Assembly (NCBI RefSeq): GCF_009696445.1
Contig: NZ_VULZ01000012.1
Location: forward strand, 45,119 to 109,118
DNA from: Porcincola intestinalis
Lineage (GTDB): Bacteria > Bacillota > Clostridia > Lachnospirales > Lachnospiraceae
Length of the DNA stretch: 64,000 bases
Direction of reading: 5' to 3'
Shown here: in pieces, positions 33,159-42,969 of the stretch
Layout: every line of letters begins with the position of its first letter
Numbering within the stretch: position 1 is the first letter of the stretch
Program-made: the position numbers and the translations under genes
Notes under the pieces: generated by a model
What the model was told of the DNA's origin: nothing
Databases searched by the model: none
Seen by the model: only the letters and a program-made list of their open reading frames with translations

Positions 33159-34286
33159 ATGCGTTCATTCATAAACAGAATGGTCTGTTTTCTGATCGTG
33201 GGACTCATGGCAGTGTCAGGTACATTTCCAGCTATGGCGGCGGATGATCCCACATGGCCGAGTCTGCAGCAATCGCAGGCAGAATTCCCGGCTGCTCAGG
33301 ATACGGATGTTAACACGGATATGGGAATCGTGATGGCAGAAAACGTGAAGATCCCATCCAAGGTGAAGAGGCTGGTCAGAAAATACACGAAGGAAAAGGG
33401 AAAGACGATCTACTTTGCGTCGCCTTTTTGCCAGGTAGTCCGCAACAGGTCCGTTCAACTGACAATAAACAAAGAGGCAGCAGGCGTGACTTTTAAGTCA
33501 TCCAAGCCGAAGGTGGCGCGTGTCAGTAAAAAGGGCGTGCTGTCCACCTATAAGCGCGGTTATACCGTGATCACGGCTACCTGGAAGAAAAAGACCTGTC
33601 ATATGGTGGTTTATGTGATTCCTTCCAGGGGGGCTCTGGATGCCAGTGTGAAATCCAGGATCATTTCTGCGAAGAACATCAAGAATGCCGGAAGTCAGAG
33701 AAACCAGGTGTCTTCTTCCAGAAGGAAGAAAACAATCCTGCTTGCCGGGAGTTCTTCCGCAGATCGGTGGCGGTCCGTTTCCCAGGCGTTTTCGGGCTTT
33801 AATGTAGTGAACAACGCGATTGGGGGCACAACGGCACAGGAATGGATGACCTTATACAAGAAGCTGATCATACCCTATCATCCTGATGCGGTGATTCTTC
33901 TTGTTGGCAGCAATGATATTGGCAGTACCGGAAGGATTCGTGGGGAAACATGTGCTGAGAGGGTTCAGAATCTGATTGCTTCTATCAGACGGGATCTGGG
34001 AGATCATGTTCCGGTTTTTTACATGTCCATCCCGGTTACGCCAAGCCGGAAGAAAGCCTGGCCGCAGGAAAAAACAGCCAACAGACTGATCAAAAAGTAC
34101 TGCAGTGAGACGGATAATGTGTTTTACATTGATCTTGCGTCGAAGTTCCTGGATAAAAATGGAAAACCGAAGGCATCTTATTTTGCATCCGACAGGCTTC
34201 ACCCAAGCAGCAAGGGTTATCAGGTCTATAACAGTGTTGTTTCGAAACTAGTGAAAAAGGTATTGAATGGAGGAGAAAAAAGATGA
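33159..34286 (+). CDS. Exported SGNH/GDSL hydrolase with bacterial Ig-like domain
   Basis: This 375-residue protein has a signal peptide (MRSFINRMVCFLIVGLMAVS, cleavage near AMA). A bacterial Ig-like (BIG2) segment, with KSSKPKVARVSKKGVLS then TVITATW, covers about residues 85-155. A C-terminal SGNH esterase domain follows: ILLAGSSSADRW holds the nucleophile block, AIGGTTAQEW and LLVGSNDIG are blocks II and III, and DRLHPSSKGY holds the Asp-His pair. It should remove or transfer acyl groups on a surface polymer. The binding site is GGAGGGAG, and its stop overlaps the ACP start in ATGA, tying it to the acylation genes. Confidence 0.85.
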   Translation: MRSFINRMVCFLIVGLMAVSGTFPAMAADDPTWPSLQQSQAEFPAAQDTDVNTDMGIVMAENVKIPSKVKRLVRKYTKEKGKTIYFASPFCQVVRNRSVQLTINKEAAGVTFKSSKPKVARVSKKGVLSTYKRGYTVITATWKKKTCHMVVYVIPSRGALDASVKSRIISAKNIKNAGSQRNQVSSSRRKKTILLAGSSSADRWRSVSQAFSGFNVVNNAIGGTTAQEWMTLYKKLIIPYHPDAVILLVGSNDIGSTGRIRGETCAERVQNLIASIRRDLGDHVPVFYMSIPVTPSRKKAWPQEKTANRLIKKYCSETDNVFYIDLASKFLDKNGKPKASYFASDRLHPSSKGYQVYNSVVSKLVKKVLNGGEKR

Positions 34287-34516
34287 AAGACAGGATACTG
34301 AATATTCTGAAGAGCATGGATGATTCTGTTGACTATGTGTCCGAGACAAAGCTGATCGACGACAAGGTAATCGATTCCCTGACGCTGACTGCGCTCATCT
34401 CGGAGCTGGAAAGCGAGTTCAACATTGAAATCGATATGGACGATATTGTACCGGAAAATTTCAACTCGGTCGATGCGATGACAGAACTGGTTGAAAGACT
34501 TCAGGACGAGCAGTGA
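34283..34516 (+). CDS. Acyl carrier protein (DltC-like)
   Basis: This 77-residue acidic helical protein has the phosphopantetheine site Asp31-Ser32-Leu33 (KVIDSLTLTAL). It would carry an activated acyl or aminoacyl group as a thioester. It starts inside the stop of the esterase gene and is followed by an MBOAT gene and an AMP ligase, the set of parts used in Dlt-type transfer. Whether the cargo is D-alanine or another acid is not visible. Confidence 0.88.
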   Translation: MKDRILNILKSMDDSVDYVSETKLIDDKVIDSLTLTALISELESEFNIEIDMDDIVPENFNSVDAMTELVERLQDEQ

Positions 34517-34526
34517 GAGAGCTGAG

Positions 34527-36101
34527 ATGACTTTCATATCGTTTTATTTTCTGGTATTTTTGACAGCTGTCGCGGTTGTTTACTTTATTGTACCGGCGAA
34601 GGCACGATGGGTTGTTCTTCTGGCAGCGAGTCTTATATTTTATGCAAAGGCAGGCCTGTCATACCTGCCTTTTATGATGGGCACGGCAGCCATTACTTAC
34701 GTCGGTGCACGGATGATCTCTGGCATTCATGAAAGAGCAGCGCTTGCACTGGCTTCTGAAGAAAGAAAAGACGAGAAAAAGGCGATCCGCAGGAAAGAGA
34801 AGCGTTCGGCTAGAAAAGTCATGTGGATCGTTGTCGCGGTGGTTCTTGCATATCTCATATATACAAAATTTGCCCGGAAAGTGGCGGCGCTGTTCTTCTC
34901 TGCTGCTTCGGGTGGAAGCCCTGCACTGACAGTCATTATCCCGCTTGGAATTTCCTATTATACATTTTCCACGATCGGGTATGTCCTGGATGTATATTGG
35001 AAGAGATATCCGGCTGAGAAGAACTTCTTCCGCTATCTTCTGTATGTCTGCTATTTTCCGCATATTCTTCAGGGACCGATTGCCCGGTATGACAGGCTGG
35101 GCTTTCAGTTCAGAGAGCTTCACTACTTTGATTACAGGAGAGTGTGCTTTGGCGTACAGCTCGCCTTATGGGGAGTCTTTCAGAAGCTCGTGATTGCGGA
35201 CCGGTTCGGCCCGTTTGTGACGAATGTTCTGGCAAATTATCAGAATGCGTCAGGCAGTCTGCTGCTTTTTACGATGTTCCTGTATGCGGTGCAGTTGTAT
35301 ACAGATTTTTCTGGCTGTGTTGACATTGCCAGAGGAATGTCGCAGATCTTCGGAATTGAGATTGAACAGAATTTCCGGCAACCCTACTTTGCAACGAGCG
35401 TTGATGATTTCTGGAGAAGATGGCATATTACACTCGGCGCCTGGTTCCGCGATTATCTGTATATGCCTGTATCGATCTCCGGATTCGTGAAGAAGTTTTC
35501 GAGAGCCATGCGGAAAAAATTTGGCGCTGTTGCAGGACAGAATACGACGACGGTCTGCGCATTGATTCTCGTCTGGATTGCAACGGGGCTCTGGCATGGG
35601 ACGGGCTGGAATTACATGCTCTGGGGAGCCTGGCAGGGCGGGATCATCATTCTGAGTGTCATTCTGAAGCCAGTGTATCCGAGGATGCTGAAGGTGCTTC
35701 ACTTTGATCCAGATTCCCCTGAGTTCCATGTTTTCCGGATCCTCAGAACATTCCTCCTGTGTGGGATTATTCCGAGAACGTTTGTGAAGGCGCCTTCCCT
35801 TGGGGCAGCTGCGGTGATTTTGAAAAAAATGCTGACGAGTCCTGGTCTTGGTGTGTTCCGGCATACAGTCTTTACTTATGGGCTGGGGAAAATAGAGTTT
35901 TTGATCGGTTTTGCAGGGCTTTTTCTTCTATTCCTGACTTCGGTAATGAAGGAGCGGGGATGGCAGATCAGGGCGCATCTGGCCGGAAGGAATCTTGTTT
36001 TCCGGTGGAGCATCTATCTTTTCCTCTTTTTCTTTGTCATTCTGTGTGGAAAGTATGGCCCGGGATACAATGCAGCGTCCTTTATTTATATGGGCTTTTA
36101 A
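34527..36101 (+). CDS. MBOAT-family membrane O-acyltransferase (DltB/AlgI-like)
   Basis: This 524-residue polytopic protein belongs to the membrane-bound O-acyltransferases. It carries the conserved catalytic His in IATGLWHGTGWNYMLWG near residue 360 and the DFWRRWHITLGAWFRDYLY motif upstream. A strongly basic, charged loop (about residues 70-105, with KKAIRRKEKRSARK) lies on the cytoplasmic side; DltB proteins are usually nearer 400 residues, so this is closer to AlgI-like size. The ATG at 34527, ten bases after the ACP stop, was chosen since an earlier in-frame codon would overlap the ACP gene and lacks a site. Confidence 0.88.
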   Translation: MTFISFYFLVFLTAVAVVYFIVPAKARWVVLLAASLIFYAKAGLSYLPFMMGTAAITYVGARMISGIHERAALALASEERKDEKKAIRRKEKRSARKVMWIVVAVVLAYLIYTKFARKVAALFFSAASGGSPALTVIIPLGISYYTFSTIGYVLDVYWKRYPAEKNFFRYLLYVCYFPHILQGPIARYDRLGFQFRELHYFDYRRVCFGVQLALWGVFQKLVIADRFGPFVTNVLANYQNASGSLLLFTMFLYAVQLYTDFSGCVDIARGMSQIFGIEIEQNFRQPYFATSVDDFWRRWHITLGAWFRDYLYMPVSISGFVKKFSRAMRKKFGAVAGQNTTTVCALILVWIATGLWHGTGWNYMLWGAWQGGIIILSVILKPVYPRMLKVLHFDPDSPEFHVFRILRTFLLCGIIPRTFVKAPSLGAAAVILKKMLTSPGLGVFRHTVFTYGLGKIEFLIGFAGLFLLFLTSVMKERGWQIRAHLAGRNLVFRWSIYLFLFFFVILCGKYGPGYNAASFIYMGF

Positions 36102-36125
36102 GCAAGTAACGGATGGAGGTGTACG

Positions 36126-37616
36126 GTGTTTACTTCAGTGTTGTCGATTTTCAGGGAAGCTGCGAAGAATTCTCCAGATGCACTCTGCATCGTTGATGCA
36201 GACGGGGAGCATACCTATGGGCAGATGATGAGAGATGCAGAGGGAGCAGCAGCGTTCCTTCGCGCAAAAGGAGCAGATCTCGAAAGATGTGTCATAGCTT
36301 CGTATGATGGAAAGGCACATTACCTGTCACTTGAAATCGCCTGCTGGCTGATCGGCGCGATTTTTGTTCCTGTAGAGGATGATGCAGCAGATGAGCGGAT
36401 TCTCAGTATCTATCAGGAGACGGATCCGGTATTGTTTGTATCAGACCGAAAGCCTGCTTCGGAGGACCTGAACAGAATAGCGGCCTCTTATGTGGAACTG
36501 TCAGAAGGTGAACCGGTAAGGGACGCTGTGTACTATGTGCCGACCGGAGAAGAAACTGCCGAGATCCTTTTCACAACCGGGACGACTGGAAAGTCAAAGG
36601 GTGTGGAGCTGACCCATGCGAATGATGTTGCGCTTGCCCAGAATGTTGCGGAAGGGGTTCATATGCGCGATGGAAACAGGGAGCTGATCCCCCTGCCGCT
36701 CAGCCATGCCCATGCGATCCGTACACTCTATGCGATTTATTCCAAACATGGAGCAGCGCTTCTTGTCCGCGGTGTGACACAGGTGCGCAGAATCTATGAA
36801 TTGATGAGGGATTATCATGCGACGGCGATTGATCTTTCACCAACTGCGGCATCGGTGCTCCTCAAGCTTTCAAGAGGAAGATTTTCGGAGTTTGCCGGTC
36901 AGCTGGACTATGTGCAGGTCGGGACTGCTTACCTGAATGACGAGATCAAGGAAAATTTGAGAGCAACATTTCCAGGGACACGACTTTACAATTGTTATGG
37001 CTCTACAGAGTCCGGGAGAAGCTGTTTTCTGGATTTTTCCGGGAATGAAGACAGGAAGCATTGCATCGGCAAACCGGCTGTGAACGCGCAGTTCTTCGTG
37101 ACGAATGCAAACCACGAAATCATTCATTCTGATGAAAAGCATACAGGACTGATTGCGACCAGAGGCGCCATGAATATGAAGGGCTACTGGAAGCAGAAGG
37201 AACTGACAGAAAGCGTTATGAAGGATGGGTATATCTTCTCAAAGGACGAGGGATATATCGATGACAAGGGATATGTCTATGTCCTCGGAAGAGCTGACGA
37301 TGTCATCAATTTCCGCGGGATCAAGATTGCGCCTGACGAAATAGAGGAGGTGGCAGCAGACTACCCGGGGATTCTGGACTGTGCCTGCATTGCAAAGCCA
37401 GACAAGGTTTCAGGAGAGGTTCCGATTCTGGTCGTGGATACGGACGAGGAAACATTCGACCACAAGGCGATGATGCAGTATCTGCGCAGACGTGTGGATC
37501 CGGACAAGATACCTCAGAAGATTGTGATCTGCCATCAGATACCGCGGTCTTATAACGGAAAACTGCAGAGGAAGAAGCTTGCGTCAGAACTGCTTGAGGG
37601 AGATAAGGTCATTTGA
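36126..37616 (+). CDS. AMP-dependent acyl/aminoacyl ligase (DltA-like)
   Basis: This 496-residue adenylating enzyme would activate a carboxylic acid and load it on the neighbouring carrier protein. The phosphate loop is FTTGTTGKSKG at residues 149-159, with YNCYGSTESG near residue 293, GRADDVINFRGIKIAPDEIE near 390 and the catalytic Lys in YNGKLQRKKL near 480. The start is GTG 36126 with GGAGG six bases upstream. Substrate choice between D-alanine and another acid needs a comparison of pocket residues. Confidence 0.87.
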   Translation: MFTSVLSIFREAAKNSPDALCIVDADGEHTYGQMMRDAEGAAAFLRAKGADLERCVIASYDGKAHYLSLEIACWLIGAIFVPVEDDAADERILSIYQETDPVLFVSDRKPASEDLNRIAASYVELSEGEPVRDAVYYVPTGEETAEILFTTGTTGKSKGVELTHANDVALAQNVAEGVHMRDGNRELIPLPLSHAHAIRTLYAIYSKHGAALLVRGVTQVRRIYELMRDYHATAIDLSPTAASVLLKLSRGRFSEFAGQLDYVQVGTAYLNDEIKENLRATFPGTRLYNCYGSTESGRSCFLDFSGNEDRKHCIGKPAVNAQFFVTNANHEIIHSDEKHTGLIATRGAMNMKGYWKQKELTESVMKDGYIFSKDEGYIDDKGYVYVLGRADDVINFRGIKIAPDEIEEVAADYPGILDCACIAKPDKVSGEVPILVVDTDEETFDHKAMMQYLRRRVDPDKIPQKIVICHQIPRSYNGKLQRKKLASELLEGDKVI

Positions 37617-37618
37617 GG

Positions 37619-38842
37619 ATGAAAGAAGTGACACAAAACAGGAAGAAACCGATCACGGCGCCGCAGCTGGTGAAGATTATTGTTTTTCTGGTTGTGACGG
37701 CGCTGATCTTTCAGTTTCTGACGTTGCTTTATGACCGGCCGAAGTCCTATCGTCTGTATGATTACGAGAACCTCCCGGAGAATACGGTTGACGCGGTTGT
37801 GATCGGTGCAAGCACGGTATACCGCTATTATGATTCAATGGAAGCATGGGAAAAGTATGGCATTTCTTCCTATGCGTATGGGATTGCCGGGGCTGTCGGG
37901 GAGAATACCATTTTTTCACTGAAGGATCTGCTCAAACACCAGAGCCCCAAGGTTGCCCTGATCGAGGTGAGAGGATTTCTTGGTTCACGATCCATGAACG
38001 GTATGACGACAAACATGTATCGTTATATCAAGAACTATGCGAATCCGTTCAAGAGATGGGAAATCCTGAATCATTATAATAAGATGACAGGAATCCGCTT
38101 TTCATCTGATCAGCTGTCGTATTATCTGACATTGATCATGAATCATGAGAATTACTGGCGGCTTTTTGACAGTTCTAACTGGAAGCGAGTGATCAAGGGT
38201 GGCAAGAGAGATTTTTCCGCTGTCGATGCCAGTCAGTTTATGGGATATGCGATAGGAGACCGGGTTGTGCCCCAGAGTGCGATCCCGTATGACGAGCACT
38301 ATCAGACAAAACTGGCACAAGGGGGAGAGAATGCGCTCCGGGAGCTGCTCAGCTACTGCAGGAAGATTGGGCAGGAGGTTATCCTTGTTGCGTCACCGTA
38401 CGCCTATACACAGGATGATATGGGAGAACTGAATGCAGTTACAGCAATCGCGCAGGAGTACAATGTTCCGTTCCTGAATGCAAATAAGGATCAGGAAAAG
38501 CTCGGAATTGATTCTTCTACGGATTATTATGATGCGCATCATACCAATCTGCTTGGGGCCGTGAAGTACACGGACTATCTGCTGGATTATCTGACACAGC
38601 ACTATCAGTTTACGGATCACCGCGGGGATGAGGCTTATGTGGTCTGGGAACAGGAAGATGCCCAGTATCGGCCGGCAAAGGAGGCAGCGCTTGCTTCTCT
38701 GGATACCCAGATCCAGGCGGCCGCTGCCGGACAGGAAACAGGGGAAGAAGCTGCCGGCACCTCTGCATCAGATGAAATAAATTCCGGGAATCAGACAGTA
38801 ACGTCTGCAGAGGGGAATTTGTCCGATGACGAGGAAGACTGA
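37619..38842 (+). CDS. Membrane-anchored DltD/SGNH-like protein
   Basis: This 407-residue protein has one N-terminal membrane segment (IIVFLVVTALIFQFLTLL) and an outer SGNH-like domain. AVVIGASTVYRYYD carries the probable nucleophile Ser, and DYYDAHHTNLLGAVKYTDYL near residue 305 carries the Asp-His pair. Proteins of this kind (DltD, AlgX/AlgJ-like) act with an MBOAT partner in final acyl transfer. The C-terminal 60 residues are low-complexity, rich in Ala, Glu, Gln and Ser. It starts three bases after the ligase stop, and an in-frame TTG at 37613 is an alternative start. A terminator follows, ending the cassette. Confidence 0.78.
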   Translation: MKEVTQNRKKPITAPQLVKIIVFLVVTALIFQFLTLLYDRPKSYRLYDYENLPENTVDAVVIGASTVYRYYDSMEAWEKYGISSYAYGIAGAVGENTIFSLKDLLKHQSPKVALIEVRGFLGSRSMNGMTTNMYRYIKNYANPFKRWEILNHYNKMTGIRFSSDQLSYYLTLIMNHENYWRLFDSSNWKRVIKGGKRDFSAVDASQFMGYAIGDRVVPQSAIPYDEHYQTKLAQGGENALRELLSYCRKIGQEVILVASPYAYTQDDMGELNAVTAIAQEYNVPFLNANKDQEKLGIDSSTDYYDAHHTNLLGAVKYTDYLLDYLTQHYQFTDHRGDEAYVVWEQEDAQYRPAKEAALASLDTQIQAAAAGQETGEEAAGTSASDEINSGNQTVTSAEGNLSDDEED

Positions 38843-38880
38843 TCTTTTTTGAGATTGACATACTTTGTGATATTCGATAT

Positions 38881-38919
38881 AAACGGAGATGACAGTTCTG
38901 TTATCTCCGTTTCTGTTTT
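38881..38919 (+). terminator. Terminator of the acylation cassette
   Basis: AAACGGAGAT (38881-38890) pairs with ATCTCCGTTT (38903-38912), with a small inner CAG/CTG stem, followed by CTGTTTTC. Confidence 0.75.
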
Positions 38920-38994
38920 CAGCTCTATATATGATTCTTTCGAATCAATCGACTTTCAGGATTCATGGAAACTTCAGGACACTGATATTACGAC

Positions 38995-39023
38995 TTGACA
39001 GGGATGACGTTTCTCTGTAATAT
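38995..39023 (+). promoter_or_regulatory. recA promoter
   Basis: A perfect TTGACA (38995-39000) and TAATAT (39018-39023) are 17 bases apart, with a TG just before the -10. Transcription should begin near 39030, inside the LexA box. Confidence 0.8.
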
Positions 39024-39029
39024 TAGGAT

Positions 39030-39043
39030 CGAACATTAGTTCG
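39030..39043 (+). promoter_or_regulatory. LexA (SOS) operator at recA
   Basis: CGAACATTAGTTCG has perfect CGAAC/GTTCG arms around four bases and matches the Gram-positive LexA consensus. It covers the predicted transcription start, so bound LexA would block recA until DNA damage. Confidence 0.85.
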
Positions 39044-39077
39044 AAAAAACAAGACTGACTGTGTACAGGAGAAAGAT

Positions 39078-40229
39078 ATGGCAAAGGCAACGAAGAATAC
39101 TGCATCGATGGCTGAAGCAGGCGATGTGAACGCGGAGAAGATGAAAGCGCTGGACGCAGCACTGTCCCAGATAGAGAAAGCATACGGAAAGGGCTCCGTT
39201 ATGCGGCTGGGGGACAGCGGCACGAACATGAATGTTGAAACCGTCCCGACGGGATCCCTGAGCCTGGATATTGCGCTGGGGCATGGCGGGATTCCGAGAG
39301 GAAGAATTGTTGAGATCTACGGGCCGGAGTCATCCGGAAAGACAACAGTCGCGCTTCACATGGTGGCGGAAGTGCAGAAGAGAGGCGGTATTGCCGGCTT
39401 TATTGATGCCGAACATGCGCTGGATCCGGTCTATGCGAAGAACATCGGAGTGGATATTGATAATCTGTATATTTCTCAGCCGGATAACGGGGAGCAGGCG
39501 CTTGAGATCTGCGAAACGATGGTCCGCAGCGGAGCCGTCGACATTATTATTGTCGACTCGGTTGCAGCACTGGTTCCGAAGGCGGAGATTGATGGCGATA
39601 TGGGGGATTCCCATGTCGGACTTCAGGCCAGGCTGATGAGCCAGGCGCTTCGCAAGCTGACAGGTGTGATCAGCAAGTCCAACTGCATTGTGATCTTTAT
39701 CAATCAGCTTCGGGAGAAGGTTGGTGTGATGTTCGGGAACCCGGAGACAACGACAGGCGGCCGAGCACTGAAGTTCTACTCTTCCGTACGACTGGATGTC
39801 AGAAGGATCGAGGCTATTCGCCAGCAGGGGGATGTGATTGGAAACCGTACCAGGATCAAGGTTGTGAAGAACAAGATTGCTCCGCCGTTCAAGGAAGCGG
39901 AGTTTGATATCATGTTTGGGAGGGGCATATCCAGAGAGGGAGATGTACTGGATCTGGCTGCAAATGTCGGCATTGTGGCCAAGAGTGGAGCCTGGTATGC
40001 CTATGAAGGAAACAAAATCGGGCAGGGACGTGAGAACGCAAAGCAGTTCCTCGCTGATCACCCGGAGTTGATGGAAGAGATCTCCCATAAGGTCCGTGTC
40101 CATTATGGAATCGATCCGGACGGCGAAGAACAGGGTGAACAGAAGACACAAAGCGATACACAACCTTCGTTACCTTCGGAAGAGCCGGAGGCGTTCCGAA
40201 TGGAAGAGGAATCAGCTGACAGAGAGTGA
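39078..40229 (+). CDS. recA: Recombinase RecA
   Basis: RecA forms filaments on single-stranded DNA for strand exchange and stimulates LexA self-cleavage. The 383-residue protein has Walker [10 protein letters not shown] at residues 82-90, the [11 protein letters not shown]alker B segment and the [19 protein letters not shown] loop. The N-terminus is extended by about 12 residues over many homologues and the C-terminal tail is acidic. AGGAGA precedes the start. recX follows. Confidence 0.97.
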   Translation: MAKATKNTASMAEAGDVNAEKMKALDAALSQIEKAYGKGSVMRLGDSGTNMNVETVPTGSLSLDIALGHGGIPRGRIVEIYGPESSGKTTVALHMVAEVQKRGGIAGFIDAEHALDPVYAKNIGVDIDNLYISQPDNGEQALEICETMVRSGAVDIIIVDSVAALVPKAEIDGDMGDSHVGLQARLMSQALRKLTGVISKSNCIVIFINQLREKVGVMFGNPETTTGGRALKFYSSVRLDVRRIEAIRQQGDVIGNRTRIKVVKNKIAPPFKEAEFDIMFGRGISREGDVLDLAANVGIVAKSGAWYAYEGNKIGQGRENAKQFLADHPELMEEISHKVRVHYGIDPDGEEQGEQKTQSDTQPSLPSEEPEAFRMEEESADRE

Positions 40230-40315
40230 GAAACTGAACATTTCCGGGGAGATGCCATCGTGAATAGGATGAGCCGGAGATGCAGGAAAAAGCGTGCGGG
40301 GAGTGGAGAAGGCGG

Positions 40316-40960
40316 ATGATTGCAGCGGAAATCCTCAGGATGACAGATCGAAAAAGAAAGATTGTGCTTGAGGACGAAAGTTCATTTGTACTCTATGCAG
40401 GTGAGCTCAGGAAATACCATATCCGTGAGGGAGAAGAGATTCCGGAAGAAGTTCTGGAAGAGATCCATGACGATGTGCTCGTCAAAAGGGCAAAGCTCAG
40501 GTGCATGAATCTTCTGAAAACCTCTGACAGAACGGTCCACCAGCTTCGCGACAGGCTCAGACATGACGGATACCCGGAGGAGATCGCAGAAAAAGCGCTT
40601 GCATATGTGGCTTCCTACCATTATACAGATGACGAACGGTATGCAGAAAATTACATTCGCCACCAGTCGGGAAGAAAAAGCAGAAAAGTGATCGTACTGG
40701 AGCTCGAGAAAAAAGGGGTGGACTCAGATGTGATTCGTGAGGCATATTCTGCTGTCGGACAAGAGAATCAAGCAAACGCTCCTTTTCTACAGGGTTCAGC
40801 AGACGTTGGAGCAATCCGAAAGCTGGTTCGGAAAAGGGGATATGATGCCGCGCATGCATCCTGGGATGAGCAGCAGAAGCTGACAGGCTACCTGATGCGG
40901 AAGGGATTTGAAGCTGCGGACATAAGAAGTGTGCTGCGGGAGCTTCAGGGACAGGACTGA
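40316..40960 (+). CDS. recX: Regulatory protein RecX
   Basis: RecX caps and disassembles RecA filaments. The 214-residue helical protein has the family segments LLKTSDRTVHQLRDRLRHDGY and DDERYAENYIRHQSGRKSR and sits directly after recA, as is usual. ATG 40316 was chosen because GGAG lies seven bases upstream; an in-frame ATG at 40280 also exists but has a poorer site and would add 12 residues. Confidence 0.88.
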   Translation: MIAAEILRMTDRKRKIVLEDESSFVLYAGELRKYHIREGEEIPEEVLEEIHDDVLVKRAKLRCMNLLKTSDRTVHQLRDRLRHDGYPEEIAEKALAYVASYHYTDDERYAENYIRHQSGRKSRKVIVLELEKKGVDSDVIREAYSAVGQENQANAPFLQGSADVGAIRKLVRKRGYDAAHASWDEQQKLTGYLMRKGFEAADIRSVLRELQGQD

Positions 40961-41045
40961 ATCTGACCGGGATTGGCCATCAGGGAACAGTGGTTTGTGC
41001 ATGATTACTGGTTGCATGGTGGCCAGACCGAAAATTTCCGCCAGC

Positions 41046-41074
41046 TTGACACAGCCTGTGAAAAAAAGTACAAT
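41046..41074 (+). promoter_or_regulatory. Promoter of rny
   Basis: Perfect TTGACA (41046-41051) and TACAAT (41069-41074) are 17 bases apart, about 50 bases before the rny start. Confidence 0.8.
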
Positions 41075-41124
41075 AATAGAAGTTGTAGTTACATGACAAC
41101 TAAATATTGTAAGGAGGTGCTCCT

Positions 41125-42681
41125 GTGCCGATTGCGTTAGCTGTTTTAATCGCTGTTGCAATCACACTGGCAATCGCAGTCCCTCTGACTTCAAAAACCG
41201 TAATCCGCCGCCGCGAAGAAGCAGATAAAGCGACCATTGGCAATGCGGAAGAGAAGGCAAGAAAGATTGTTGATGATGCGCTGAAGCTCTCAGAGACAAA
41301 GAAACGTGAAGCCCTTGTCGAAGCGAAGGAAGAGTCTCTCCGGATTAAGAATGAGTCCGAGAGAGAAGCAAGAGATCGCCGCGCCGAGGTGCAGCGCCTT
41401 GAAAAGCGGGTCATGGCGAAAGATGAGGCCGCTGACAAGAAGACAGAAGCTCTGGAGCGTCGCGAGAGCAGTGTGGCAGCAAGAGAGGAAGAGCTGAAAA
41501 AGAAGCAGTCCGCAGCAGACAAGCTGCTCGGGCAGAGACAGCAGGAACTCGAGCGAATTTCGGGTTTGACCTCCGACCAGGCAAAAGAATATCTTTTAAA
41601 ATCTGTTGAAGAAGAAGCAAAGACAGACGCTGCAAAGCTTTACAAGGAGCTGATTAACCAGACGAAAGAGGACGCGGCCAGAAAGGCCAAGGAGTATGTC
41701 GTCCAGGCGATTCAGCGCTGTGCAGCGGACACGGTCGCGGAAGCAGCTATCTCAGTTGTACAGCTGCCGAACGACGAGATGAAGGGTCGTATTATCGGCC
41801 GGGAAGGCCGCAATATCCGGGCAATTGAGACGTTGACCGGTGTGGACCTGATTATTGACGATACTCCGGAGGCTGTCGTTCTTTCAAGCTTTGATCCGAT
41901 CCGCCGTGAGGTGGCTCGTATTGCACTTGAAAAACTGATTGTGGACGGGCGGATTCATCCGGCCAGAATCGAGGAGACAGTCGAGAAGGCGAAGAAGGAA
42001 GTAGAGAACGAGATCCGTGAAGCCGGCGATGAGGCTTGCCTTGAGGTAGGTGTACACGGCATTCATCCGGAGCTGGTAAAGCTGCTGGGAAGAATGAAGT
42101 TCAGAACCAGCTACGGTCAGAATGCGCTGAAGCACTCCATTGAGGTGGCGCATCTTTCCGGTCTGCTTGCTTCTGAGATTGGAGTCGATGTCCGGCTGGC
42201 GAAGAGAGCCGGGCTTCTGCATGACATTGGAAAGTCCATCGATCACGAGGTGGAAGGAACACATGTGCAGATCGGTGCCGATCTCTGCCGGAAGTACAAG
42301 GAGAATCAGATCGTCATCAACGCTGTGGAGTCTCACCATGGCGACGTAGAACCGGAATCTCTGATTGCCTGTATTGTGCAGGCTGCAGATACAATTTCTG
42401 CGGCTCGTCCAGGGGCAAGAAGGGAAACCCTCGAAACATACACCAACAGACTAAAGCAACTGGAAGATATTGCGAACGGCTTCAAGGGAGTAGAGAAGTC
42501 ATTTGCCATTCAGGCCGGAAGAGAAATTCGTATTATGGTTGTTCCGGATCAGGTTAGTGATGCAGATATGACGTTCCTTGCCAGGGACATTGCAAAGCAG
42601 ATCGAATCCGAATTGGAGTATCCGGGACAGGTGAAGGTCAGTCTTATTCGTGAATCCCGTGTTGTGGATTATGCAAAGTAA
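41125..42681 (+). CDS. rny: Ribonuclease Y
   Basis: RNase Y is the membrane-anchored endoribonuclease that starts mRNA decay in Firmicutes. The 518-residue protein has an N-terminal membrane helix, a long charged coiled coil (about residues 30-200), a KH RNA-binding domain ([15 protein letters not shown]) and an HD domain with metal-binding [15 protein letters not shown]. The start is GTG 41125 with AAGGAGG seven bases upstream. It has its own promoter and terminator. Confidence 0.96.
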   Translation: MPIALAVLIAVAITLAIAVPLTSKTVIRRREEADKATIGNAEEKARKIVDDALKLSETKKREALVEAKEESLRIKNESEREARDRRAEVQRLEKRVMAKDEAADKKTEALERRESSVAAREEELKKKQSAADKLLGQRQQELERISGLTSDQAKEYLLKSVEEEAKTDAAKLYKELINQTKEDAARKAKEYVVQAIQRCAADTVAEAAISVVQLPNDEMKGRIIGREGRNIRAIETLTGVDLIIDDTPEAVVLSSFDPIRREVARIALEKLIVDGRIHPARIEETVEKAKKEVENEIREAGDEACLEVGVHGIHPELVKLLGRMKFRTSYGQNALKHSIEVAHLSGLLASEIGVDVRLAKRAGLLHDIGKSIDHEVEGTHVQIGADLCRKYKENQIVINAVESHHGDVEPESLIACIVQAADTISAARPGARRETLETYTNRLKQLEDIANGFKGVEKSFAIQAGREIRIMVVPDQVSDADMTFLARDIAKQIESELEYPGQVKVSLIRESRVVDYAK

Positions 42682-42726
42682 GTGAGACCTCCTGCTGATC
42701 AGATTTTTCAGTCACTCAGGAAACAG

Positions 42727-42757
42727 ACCGCCGCAGAGATGCGGCGGTTTTTCTTTC
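42727..42757 (+). terminator. Terminator of rny
   Basis: ACCGCCGC (42727-42734) pairs with GCGGCGGT (42741-42748) around AGAGAT, then TTTTTCTTT follows. Confidence 0.88.
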
Positions 42758-42826
42758 AAAAATATTTCTAAAATATCAATCTGTTCGGAAAATGTTCTTT
42801 TATATTCCCAATATCACGATACATAT

Positions 42827-42854
42827 TTGAAAAATACATCGGTTGTGCTATAAT
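42827..42854 (+). promoter_or_regulatory. Promoter of putP
   Basis: TTGAAA (42827-42832) and a perfect TATAAT (42849-42854) with an extended TGC element are 16 bases apart. The leader to the start is about 105 bases, in which no riboswitch fold was recognised. Confidence 0.75.
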
Positions 42855-42969
42855 CCGCTCCATAACAGGGCTCATACTTTGCCGTGATAGCTTGATAAAT
42901 CGACAGCATAAGAAAGTGTATGGGCCAGTGAATACAGAGGGCTGAACAGCCGGCAAAGAGAGGGGAAGT

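Noticed and set aside
42855..42969. Riboswitch in the putP leader
   Set aside because: The leader is long enough, but no conserved aptamer core was recognised by eye.
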